64,000 nt of DNA. Source: Halicephalobus mephisto (lineage: Eukaryota; Nematoda; Chromadorea; Rhabditida; Panagrolaimidae). Location of the stretch: positions 620,001 to 684,000 of the forward strand of contig SWDT01000070.1 in the NCBI GenBank assembly GCA_009193035.1, given 5' to 3'. Shown in pieces: positions 54,055 to 63,741 of the stretch. The notes beneath the pieces were generated by a model. The model did no database searches. It had not been told where the DNA came from and saw only the letters and a program-made list of their open reading frames with translations. A program made the position numbers and the translations under genes. How positions within the stretch are numbered: position 1 is the stretch's first letter; every line of letters begins with the position of its first letter.

Positions 54055-57000
54055 ATGCGGAAAACTACAAATCAAAATCGAAACAATCAAGAATGTAAGT
54101 TTTATTTAATTTTAAATCCTTTGAAAATAAATTTAGGAAGTTAATCTATGAGATTTTTGGGAATTCATATATAATTTTAGGAATTTTATGTGATTTTGAG
54201 GATTTTATACATGATTATATGTATTTTGTGCGTGATTTTAAAGATTTCATATATGGTTGTTTATTTTTCATATATGATTATATTTTTTTTATATACCTTT
54301 TATATATGATTATATACCTTTTATATATGATTATATATATCTTTCATATATGATTTCGATTATTTTATATATTTTCCTCCAAATATCCAATTTTTAATGT
54401 CCTGGGAAGAAATCCAACAGGAAGTTCTGGCCTGGATCACATGGTTGTTTTTAGTTTTAAAAATTTTTACTTTTCATTTATTTTCGTTGTTTTTAGTTCG
54501 ATTTTGTTAATTAAACAATTTTCAGCGAAAAAACAGATAAAAATGTCAACGACGAGAGCTCGGGAGCTGATCGAACTGGCCGTGACGGAAGCTCTGGCGA
54601 ATCCGGCCGTGGACGAAGGTTTGGAAGTTTTTTTGGATCCTAGCTTGAATCAAGGCTTGGAGAACTATGAAGTCGTCATAGAAGGTCAAAAAAGTAAAAA
54701 TAACGAAGAACATCAAGGAGTAGTTTTCGAAGAAGAAGAAATTGAGGATTTTTTTGAAGAAAAATTTTACGAAAGTGGATTTTTGGGAAATGAAATTTCC
54801 GAAGAAATTAATGAATTTAATTCGGAAAAAATTGAAATCCAACCAATCCAGGTCCCACAAGACTACAGTAATGAGTTTCAAATTCTGAATATTCAGAATC
54901 CTCCTGGCACTTCTGAGAATCAGAATTTTTCAAGGACTTTTCAGAATCAGAATTCTTCAGAAATCCATGAGAATCGAAATTTTCCGAAGATTTTCCAGGA
55001 TCAGAATTTTTCAAGGACTTTTCAGAATCAGAATTTTTCAGAAACTTATCAGAATCAGAATTTTCCGGAGATTTCTCAGAATCAGAATCCTTCAAGGACT
55101 TTCCAGAATCAGAACTTTTTGAAGATTTCTCAGAATCAGAATTTTTCAAGGACTTTCCAGAATCAGAATTTTTCAGAAACCTATGAGAATCGAACTTTTC
55201 CGAAGATTTTTCAGAATCAAAATTTCTCTACTACTTGCGAAATTCAAAATGTTTCAGATTATCCAATTGAACAACGAATTTCTTCATCTGATGATGTAAA
55301 AGAACAATTTTTTTCGTCTTTTTCTGAACCGCAAGAATTGATTCAAAATTTTCTTCCTTGTTCATCTGGATTCAAAACAGAACCTTCTGTGGTCGTCCGA
55401 CCGGCTCCATTCAAAAATCAGATTCAGAATTCTTCAATCACAATTTCTGAAAAAATTTTTCAAAAAGATTTACTTCGAAAAAATCAAAAACATCCTCAAA
55501 TTTCTGAATTTTCTGAATTTTTTCAAGAATCCGTCAAATTTCCGTTTTTTTTTCTTGAAGATCATCCAAAAACAGTTCTGGACGATTTTTGTAAAATTAA
55601 AAATCACAAAAATTCGGAATTTTTAAATTTTCAATTTTCTGAATTAACACGTCCAAAATCTTGTCAGAAAAAATTTGAATATTTTTCCGAAAATCCAATC
55701 CAAAATGAACTCGGAAAAATCTTCTTCGAGACCTTCAGAAGACCCAATGCGGATTCAGATGACAAGTTTAAAACCATTCTCGAATTCGACAAACATGTTC
55801 GATCACGATTGTCTGAAAAAATCGAAAAAATTTCCAAAAATTTAAAAAAATCTTCTTGGTACAGTAATCTTCAAAAATACACTTCGGATTTCCTGAAAAA
55901 TAAAGTAAGAATTTTAAATTATTTCCGATATATGAAAAATTTTAATTCGATCGAGTAGTTCATGTTAGTTATAATTTTTAAATATTTTAAAATATTTTTT
56001 AAATATTTTTAAATATTTTTAAGTATTTTTTAAATATTTTTGAATATTTTTAAGTATTTTTGAATTATTTTAAATTATTTTAAATATTTTTAAATATTTT
56101 TAAATATTTTTTAAATATTTTAAATATTTTTAAATAATTTCATATATGATAATAATTTAGAAATTTTTAAATTAAAAAAATTTAACTCTAAAAAGTTAAT
56201 TTCGAAATTGTGTAAGATTACGAAATAACTATAAAAAATCGAAATTCTTAGAATACTGTAGTTTCTACCAAGTTCTGGAAATTCGTTCCGGGACCACTTT
56301 ATAAAAAAGTCATTATTTTTACAGTATTGATGAATTACGAAATGACTAAAAAATCAAAAGTTTTACATTGGGTACTGTAGTTTCTACCAAGTTCCAAAAA
56401 TTTGTTCCGGGACCACTTTATAAAAAAGTCATTATTTTTGTAACTGTGTGATTTCAGATTGACAAAAAAGAAAACATAATTCTTGAAGACGCGATAACGG
56501 ACCTGGTTAATCATGGATTGAAGACGATTCCGAGGAGCGTCGTCGATGTAGTCAATGAAGAATCTAGAAAAATTATTAAAGAAGATTCCGAGGGATTTTT
56601 GGATAAATCCATGAAAATGTCGGATTCGATTCTGGAGCAGATAACTGAGAAAAATTTGAATAAAATCAGGGATTTCGTCATAGGCGATCTTGTTCGAAAA
56701 GCCCGAGAATCCGCTCTTCCGGTTCAGGTGGATTCTGGAGTCCAAACGGATTTTAATTTTCCGAAAATTTCCCTGGGGATCCAGACAGATGAAAAATCCG
56801 AATTTTCTGATTTTCAAATTTCTTCAGAAAAAAAAATTTTCGAAAATTTTCAAATTTCTCCGGAAAAAAAATCCCAAAATCCGGCATACTGTAATTTCGA
56901 CGAAAATTTCGTAATCGAAGAACTCGAAGAAGCCATTTTTCGAAACAAAGTGAAAACGGGAATGTTGGGTTTCCTGTCGAGATCCGGGAGCTACAGTATC

Positions 57001-57348
57001 GACTTCAACATAATCGTCTTCATTTATTCCAAACAGGAATACGGTAGAATCAGCTGGGTCGACGGACAATCGAATCAGAAAAAAATTTGTTTTTTCGTCA
57101 TTACGCTTCCAGAATCCGCTTATGTTCATGAATTTCTCAAAAATCAAAAAAACGGAAAATTTTTGACGAACAAAAACAATGAAAAAATTACTGTAGAAGA
57201 CGAAAAAACTTGGAATTACTGTAGTTCTAAAACAAAAAAGTTTAAGAATCCTCTTCCTGCTGTTTTGAAACAAAAAAGAAAACTGAATCAGACTTCAGAA
57301 GGCCCGTCGTCGAAGAAGTTCAATAAAAGTCAGATTTCTGAATTTTAA
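54055..57348 (+). CDS. Asn/Gln-rich repeat protein with paired LC8-type motifs
   Basis: Family not recognised. Three exons: 54055-54094, 54526-55904 and 56458-57348, 769 residues, in phase (T | CG and phase 0). The start follows a trans-splice-like acceptor ATTCCAG by 10 bases; an internal ATG at 54543 is an alternative. Order: helical segment (TTRARELIELAVTEALANP), acidic stretch (EEEEIEDFFEEKF), about 11 repeats of FQNQNFSRT type (residues about 135-240), a charged middle, then a helical region (HVRSRLSEKIEKISKNLKK...EDAITDLVNHGLK). Two short motifs, SGVQTD and LGIQTD, 13 residues apart, fit the dynein light chain LC8 binding consensus. The C-terminus has a compact-looking segment (FVIEELEEAIFRNKVKTGML to ITLPESAYVHEFL) and a basic tail with KQKRKL. 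A scaffold role is inferred from this; nothing more can be said. Confidence 0.75.
56240..56455. repeat. Two-copy 113-bp repeat next to a splice acceptor
   Basis: TTCCGGGACCACTTTATAAA with its flanks occurs at 56286 and 56406 in the intron before exon 3 of the Asn/Gln-rich gene. The second copy abuts the acceptor. Confidence 0.8.
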
Positions 57349-57659
57349 AATTTAATAAAAAATCCACTTTTTAAATAAAATTTTGAAATTTAATAAAAAT
57401 TCAATTTTTTTAAAATAAAATTTTAAAATTTAATAAAAATCCAATTTTTTTGATAATTAAAATTTTGAAATTTTAAATATTTTTAAAAATTAAAATTTAT
57501 AAAAATGGAAAAAATCGCAAAATTTTACGAAATAGGAAGAGCATCTGTCGTACAGCCCGGGATTCTAAAATCTTAAAAAATCAAAGTTTTATAATGTAGT
57601 AAAATTTTGATCAAAAATATCCTTTTTGAATCCACTTTATTCCAGCTGTGTATAGAGGA
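57349..57659. other. 3' flank, AT-rich; nothing seen
   Basis: Three short tandem copies of TTTTGAAATTTAATAAAAAT lie right after the stop at 57348; AATAAA hexamers in them could serve as polyadenylation signals. Confidence 0.4.
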
Positions 57660-57960
57660 AAAATAAACTACAGTAAGAACTTTCATTCTTCTCAAGAGTC
57701 AGAAAAACATCTTTAAGCTAACAAAATCCTCATTAAAAAATTTTTGCTTCGATTATATTTTTTTTATTCTTATTCCAGATGAAAAAAAATAAATTACAGT
57801 AAGAAAAGTCCTTACAGTAAGAACATTTATTCTTCTCAAGAGTTAGGAAAACATCTTTAAGCTGACAGAACTCCTGTCATGAGAGATCCCCTACCCTTTT
57901 CTTGATCGTTTTTATTCCGATTACATATTTAAAAAAACTACAGTAAGAACCTGAAATCTG
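57660..57960. repeat. Two-copy dispersed repeat (TTCTTCTCAAGAGT)
   Basis: Blocks with ACAGTAAGAAC, ATTCTTCTCAAGAGT and AAAACATCTTTAAGCT occur at about 57670 and 57815. ACAGTAAGAAC recurs at 57940. Confidence 0.7.
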
Positions 57961-58286
57961 CATCATAATCGGAAAAGAATTTTCATTGTGGAAAAAATTC
58001 CACTTTTTTTAATTTCATTTTTGACTGGTCAAATTTTTTCGTTCCAATTATTTTTAAAAAATCTTCCTACATCCATTTCATTACTTAATCGATTTCGCAA
58101 TAATCTCGATAAATTTTTATTTCGAAAATACTTCACAAAAATGACTAATCTCGAAATGCCTGAGGCGGAGCCGGGTACGAACTCCCACCGCGAAAGTCCC
58201 CTGTCAGACCGGCAGTGATTCTCGTCATTTTCGGAATCAAATTTCGCAACATTGCATGTATTAACAATGTTGGATCGTGCACCATC

Positions 58287-58387
58287 TACCGTATTTCTAA
58301 AATAAGCCCCAGGGTTTATTTTTTCAATCATCCCCTAAACGGGGCCTATTATAAGAAGGAAAGGCCTATTTTAGAAGAAATACGGTA
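58287..58387. mobile_element. 101-bp hairpin MITE
   Basis: Starts TACCGTATTTCTAAAATAAG and ends CTATTTTAGAAGAAATACGGTA. The ends are inverted copies with a 3-base indel, and the centre also pairs partly (CCCCTAAACGGGG). TA at both tips fits a Tc1/mariner-type TA target site. Confidence 0.6.
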
Positions 58388-58600
58388 TTTGAGCATAAGT
58401 TTCCACATCGTTGGTCCCGAAGAGAAATCCCTGAGGCTGACAAGGAAAATCACGATTGTGTACTGGTGTGAAATTAAGTGGATTGCGAAATATTTATCAG
58501 AGTTGTTTTGTATCTTGTGTTTCGGACTCAATAAATTTCGTATTTTTCCATCTCCACGTGGACCAGAAATCCCCACGATCTGACATGTAGATATCGCCAG

Positions 58601-58990
58601 ATGAAGACCTTCGAAAAAGTCGTTTATCCTGTCGCCGGAGGGAGTCCATATTGCACAAAACCAAAAATCCGAAAAAATTCTTATTTGCGAAATTTAAAAA
58701 TCAAAACAGTTGTGCTTAAGTTGATTCATCTTCCGAAAAATTTCAAAATCAACAAAAAAATTTTAACTGTTGCTTTTGACAATGGTTTAAAAAAACCAAT
58801 TTTCCAAATTTTGAAACATATGGTTTCAGTTAGCCTCAGGAACGGCATTAAAACCTCTCAATCTGGCCCTAATTATTCATTTAGTGGGACATCAATCTTG
58901 GACATCCTGACAAGTAACCTCAAGAAACAATTTTCCGTCCGAGACTCGTTCGATAATTTCGATTTTAAATTTCGATCAAAATTGCATTAG
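58601..58990 (+). CDS. Hypothetical 129-residue protein
   Basis: Single-exon frame from an ATG right after GATATCGCCAG, possibly a trans-splice acceptor. The product is basic (KPKIRKNSYLRNLKIK) with no membrane segment or recognised domain. It may be a decayed gene; codon use is not distinctive. Confidence 0.25.
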   Translation: MKTFEKVVYPVAGGSPYCTKPKIRKNSYLRNLKIKTVVLKLIHLPKNFKINKKILTVAFDNGLKKPIFQILKHMVSVSLRNGIKTSQSGPNYSFSGTSILDILTSNLKKQFSVRDSFDNFDFKFRSKLH

Positions 58991-59933
58991 TTTTAAACAT
59001 TTTTTGTCCCAAAAAACATGTAAAAATATAAATTACATCTTGAAAATTCTAAAATTCTAAAAAATATAAAATTTAAAAAAATTTAGGAAAATTTTTATTT
59101 TTTTTTGTATTTTTTAAATTTTATTCAAAAATCACGTCATTTTTTGAATTTTTATATATAAAATTACACACAAACCTGTAGAGAAAATTTCAAAAATTCT
59201 AAAAATAAAAAAGAAAAAAATTTGACTGAAATTTTTATTTTTTTTTTGTATTTTTTTAAATTCTATTTAAAAATCACATTATTTTTGAATTTTTTGTGTA
59301 TCAAATTACATACAAAACTGTAAAGAAAATTTCGAAGATTCTAAAAAAAAAGAATCAAAAATATTGTTTTTAATGAAATTTTTATGTTTAAAAAAAATAA
59401 AAAATTTGACTAGGCGGATTTCGGACGGAAAATCCGTCTTACGTCATTCGTCAAATTTTATGTTTATCGTTTTTAAACAAATTGATAATTTTGAAATCCT
59501 GTTTTTTGATTATTCCTTTATTCTTATTTTTAAAAATTGTTTTTAATGACGAGTACACTATTACTGGAGTACCTCCCTCGCAGGAAAATTCTAGAAGTTC
59601 TTCGTTGTTGTCATTTGGCAATTTTAGGTCCAACAAAGATCAGTCTTAATGAGGCCAGATCAATCGACGAAAGTTCTCGAGGACAGGACAATTGTTTTTG
59701 CATGAAAAATCGGGGGCGATCCGGGGGCGGTTCCGCCTTTCTTCTAGAAAGCCAAAGGCAAGATTTAAGCCCTCGATTGTTTGTCCCAGGTAACTTGCCA
59801 GTTTCGTTTGTTGGCCAACTAGTCCCAGGGATCGACAATTGCCCGCCTTTTTTTCGATATCTTCCAATTTACAATTTTTACTTTATCCGATTTTTCTTGA
59901 AATCTACGGTTGCTATTCTTCAGAAGTCCAAAA
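58991..59933. other. Upstream region of the transgelin-like gene
   Basis: AT-rich until 59400 (with a duplicated block containing TTTTGTATTTTTT), then a less AT-rich 59560-59870 segment with GGGGGCGATCCGGGGGCGG at about 59712. This is the probable promoter. Frames through it on both strands look non-coding. An acceptor TTCTTCAG ends at 59923. Confidence 0.4.
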
Positions 59934-62250
59934 ATGTCTTCCCGAACAACTGCCGGTGGCATCGGTTTCTCCGTCATGGCCAAGGTTCGTTTTTACTTTA
60001 AAATTTTGAAATCCTTCAAAAAACTCAGTTCAAAAATATTTGTTTTCTTCGAAAAATGTCACTTTTGGAGCAAAATCAAACAAAAAACCATCAATCCGTT
60101 GAGATTACGGGTTTTATAAGAAGAAGTCAGATCATACTGTAGTGGAAATTAAAAATAGAAGTTTTCTGAAATTAAAAAAATACGAAATTTGAAAAGATTA
60201 TGGGAAATTTAAAAGTATCCTAAAATAAGCGAGCGAGGGAGAGAAGAAGAGAGGGAGAGCGAGCGAGTGGAAACAGCGAGAGAGCGTGCGAGTGGGGACG
60301 GAGCGAGTCGATTTCGACCACTTGTCAGTTTTGCCACTTTTCTATTTTCACTCGCTCTTGCGCGCGAATTCAAAAATTATCAAAAAATATTTTCTTTAAA
60401 ATATAATGTTTATTTTATAAAGTAAATTTAACTTCAGCAAGCCAGCAAATACAACGATGTCGAAGCCGAATTGCTCCTGAAATGGATCAAGCAACTGTCT
60501 GGAGAAAACATCAGCACCTCCGGCGATCGTGACAACTTCCTTCGTCTTCTCAAGGACGGAACCCTCCTCTGCAAGGCCGCCAACGCTATCGAACCCGGAT
60601 CTATCAAGAAGATCCAAAAACCAATCTCCAACTTCGCCTGCATGGAGAACATCAACGCCTTCGTCGAGTGGGCCAAGAAGCAAGGAGTTCCAACCGAAGA
60701 AACCTTCCAATCCGTCGATCTTTTCGAAAATCGCGATCTTTTCTCCGTTACCGTAACTTTGATGTCCCTTGGACGCGTCGTGAGTTTTATTCTAATTTTA
60801 ATTTTTAATTTTTTTTCGGTGTTTTTTATTTTGGGAGTTTTTTCAGTTGGAGAAGAAGGGCAAGAGCAATCCCTTCAGCTAAATCTTCCATTTCATCGTC
60901 AGACAGTTCGTTTTTAAAAAATAATGCTGTTTTTAATAATTGCTAATTAATTTGAAAATACTAATTGCGAAAAATTTTTTCAATGCTTTTAAAAATTTCT
61001 AAATTATCGCGGCTCAAATTACGGTAATTCTGAATCTTAGAATTTCCACAACGGTCTGCTCCAGAAGTTAATTACTGTATTTTAGCTGGAGAAGAAAGGC
61101 AAGCCTCATCCAGAAGGCCTCACCAAGGACTTCAGCTACAGTATCCCTCAATTATAACGGCTAAATGCCACTTTGGATTTGAGCTCTGAATAAAAATTTA
61201 AAATTCATAATTCTACAGTAGTCTCTTTGAGACATAACCATTGCCGTATTTGATTTTAAACAGCGCGAATGCTTTGATTGAAAGTGATATCCCCGGCTTG
61301 GATCCCCATTTCAGATTTAAAATAAAAGCCAAAAAATAAATTTAAAATAATTTAAAATAAAAAATTTAAAATAATTTAAAATTTAAAATATTTAAAAAAG
61401 TTCATCGTCGAAAAATAATATTCGCGATGAAACTAAAATTTAAATTCTTTATTTTTATATTAATTAATGAGTTTCGATTTTTAAAATTAATGAAAATGAT
61501 TGGTTTTTAATAATTTGGTTTAAAATCGAAATTCATGGATTTATGTTGGAAAATTTAAAAAATAATTTTTTACGAAACGAAAGATGTTTGATTTTCCAAC
61601 TGAACTCGGTTACTGAGTCTCTAATCAGTGCTCCGTATTATGAAAGCTGACGACCAGAGTTCGAAGTTTGGACTTTTCGCATTAGGACAATTTTTATAAA
61701 TTTTTTCTGCTCCGAAAATTTGTCCTTTCTCACGTAAATCGATAGAACCTGATATCTGGATATTCTGAATCCGAATATGGCTTGTGAGGTGTCTTAGCAC
61801 GAAAAATCCAAACTTCGACTTCAGAGTCTAATCTCTGATTTTGGTAATACGAAACGAGCTGATCATCGACCAACGACCAAGGCACGTTCGCTTCGGGACC
61901 CAGCTGCGTCCCTGACTGCTTGCTCGCTGCTTTCGAAATAAATCAACGAATTTCGAATATTTTTAACTTTTTAAATTATTTTTTTAATATTTCAAAAAAT
62001 CGAGATTCACTGATTTATCTCAAGGTACAAACGAGCAATTGTTCCATCACGAAGCCTACTTGATTTTTCCCCGAATATGAACTTAATACTGATCTTTAAA
62101 AATCATTAATACTGAATTGAACCATTCCTTCAGACTCACTGTTATTTTACTTTATTAATATTAATAAATCTATTTCAGCTGGAGAAGAAGGGAAAGCCTC
62201 ACCCTGAAGGCATCAGCAAAGACATGATTTACAATGTTCCTCCATTTTAA
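59934..62250 (+). CDS. Transgelin/calponin-like actin-binding protein with three alternative terminal exons
   Basis: Binds actin through a single calponin-homology domain in muscle or contractile cells (family knowledge). Shared exons are 59934-59984 and 60438-60779; residues 1-131 cover the CH domain ([77 protein letters not shown]). Three terminal exons follow, each with an acceptor in the same phase, starting LEKKGK and ending in a stop: 60847-60882 ([11 protein letters not shown]), 61086-61157 ([11 protein letters not shown]...PQL) and 62179-62250 ([11 protein letters not shown]...PPF). Isoforms are 142, 154 and 154 residues. No calponin-type repeat follows the CH domain, as in transgelins. 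An acceptor TTCTTCAG is 10 bases before the ATG, suggesting trans-splicing. GC-rich codons indicate high expression. Confidence 0.9.
60166..60406 (+). repeat. 240-bp dispersed element, copy 2 (in transgelin intron 1)
   Basis: About 97 percent identical by eye to 44366-44605, in the sense orientation of the host gene. It ends 31 bases before exon 2, so again it lies next to a splice site. Confidence 0.8.
61189..61194 (+). terminator. Polyadenylation signal of terminal exon 2
   Basis: AATAAA 32 bases after the stop of the 61086-61157 exon (GCTCTGAATAAAAATT). It supports use of this exon as a true 3' end. Confidence 0.6.
61640..61830. repeat. Imperfect inverted repeat between terminal exons 2 and 3
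   Basis: TTCGAAGTTTGGACTTTTCG at 61660-61679 pairs with CGAAAAATCCAAACTTCGA at 61800-61818 across a loop of about 120 bases. The surrounding intron (61560-61930) is less AT-rich than other introns. Confidence 0.6.
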
Positions 62251-62326
62251 TTTTTCCAAATTTTCGACGGCTAAAACGTGCTTCAACTTCCTGATTTCCC
62301 GATTTAAGCTGATGTTTTAATTCTTT

Positions 62327-62332
62327 AATAAA
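62327..62332 (+). terminator. Polyadenylation signal of terminal exon 3
   Basis: AATAAA 77 bases after the stop of the 62179-62250 exon. Only 16 bases separate it from the stop codon of the convergent receptor gene on the other strand. Confidence 0.6.
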
Positions 62333-62347
62333 CTTGATTTACAAAAA

Positions 62348-63741
62348 TTAAAGTTCACCGGCATTCTGAGACGTTTGATTAAAGTTTTCTGGAAGAGGGG
62401 AGTAAACTGGGAGTGCTCCGGCGAATTTGTTGTAGAGATGGTTGAAGGTCGGTCTTTTACTCGGATCTTCACTAAAGCCTGGAATTCCTTCATTATTGGG
62501 TTTTACTTAAGTAATCTTACAGCTAAGAATCACACTCCATAAAGGAAAGTCGTTGAAAACCTGAGGTTTCGAGAGTCTAATTCCGCTTAAAAGAAGTTCG
62601 GTCATTTCGAATTTTGAAGTTGTATTGTGTCCATTATAAGGTTTTTCTCCACAGTAAGTGAAGATCTGCCAGGCAGTAACCCCAAAGGACCAAACATCGC
62701 CTTCTTTTGTCGGGGACGTAACTTTCAACGTTAGGTACTCCAGAGGCATATGAGTTATGGTTCCTTTGATTTGGTTGTTTTCGTCTGTGAATTTTACCTG
62801 ACAGAAACTGGCCACTTCAACGGTGAATTCGTCTTTCACCAGGATACTATTGGCCTTTAAATCACCGTGAATAACATGCCTTGAATGGAGATAAATCATG
62901 GCATCTGTTATTTGGACACAGAACCTGACGAGAACCTGTTTGTCCAAATTATTCGAGTTTATTATTAAATAAGTAGCCAAATCAGATTTCCTCAAAGGGG
63001 TGATAATCTTCAGATTGGTCATGAAATTGATTCCAATTATCTGGATCACATTAGGATGTTTCAGCCTAGACATGATTTCCATTTCTTCAAAGAATCTGAT
63101 GATGTAATCTTGTTCGTTACTATTCAACTCCTTTACAGCTACTTTTTCATTCATTTCCTTGTAAAAACAGCAATAAATATGTCCGGAATGTCCTTTTCTG
63201 ATTAGTTCCTTATTATTCCAATCCAGATCCGAAATCGGGATGCTTTTCAATTCCCCTCCATTGGGGGTATTCAAGAGATCTAACTCATTGCTGCTGAATC
63301 GCCGGGTCTTGAGTTTTTTCATGATGTAATTTACGAGGAGTACTATGACGAATATCAACAGTAGACAAGTTATCCCAAAGAAAATCGATAAATAATGAGG
63401 ACCAGTAAGTTTTCCGGAATCAGAAACCACAGAAAGGTTTGTCGACAATGAATCCATTGGACAGAATCCGTAATATTTTCCTTCCAATGACTTTGAGAGT
63501 TGAGGACAGCTTTGGATACATTTGAATCTTGTTGAGGTTTCAGAAGGGGCTAGCATATATTCATCCGTTCGGCAGCTGGAACAATCGCTGTCCAGCGGAC
63601 CTAGACATGAATTGCAATCTTGATGGCAATTAATGCAGTGCTTTGTAATTTCATCGAAATAAAAACGAGCAGGGCATGCAATCACTAAAAAGTTTAAGTT
63701 TTTACTTATTTTATGGAAAAAAACTCACTATTTCTCAGGAA
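62348..63741 (-). CDS. EGFR-like receptor tyrosine kinase, predicted inactive; 5' end uncertain
   Basis: Exons 63684-62521 and 62478-62348 (42-bp intron), with a possible 13-base exon 63741-63729. From the ATG formed at that junction it has 431 residues. The ectodomain is one furin-like cysteine repeat (CINCHQDCNSCLGPLDSDC SSC), then a membrane helix (IFFGITCLLLIFVIVLLVNY) and a kinase domain. Kinase landmarks: KGHSGHIYC loop, VAVKEL lysine, EEMEIMSRLKHPNVIQIIG, HGDLKANSIL (Asp and Asn kept), GDVWSFGVTAWQIF and CFSEDPSKRPTF, which follow the EGFR pattern. The metal-binding DFG is replaced by ASFC, so catalysis is doubtful. No signal peptide or ligand-binding L domains are seen; either upstream exons lie beyond the window or the gene is truncated. 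It is convergent with the transgelin-like gene. Confidence 0.8.

Noticed and set aside
54393..54455. ATG start reading MSWEEIQQEVLAWITW before exon 2 of the Asn/Gln-rich gene
   Set aside because: Its possible donors do not keep frame with exon 2, and exon 54055-54094 fits in phase.
58140..58215. GC-rich patch with GTTCGTACCC on the minus strand, checked as a tRNA
   Set aside because: Stems do not pair and A box is poor; no RNA gene supported.
59537..60001. 154-codon plus frame upstream of transgelin
   Set aside because: Runs in another frame over the true start exon and is probably promoter sequence.
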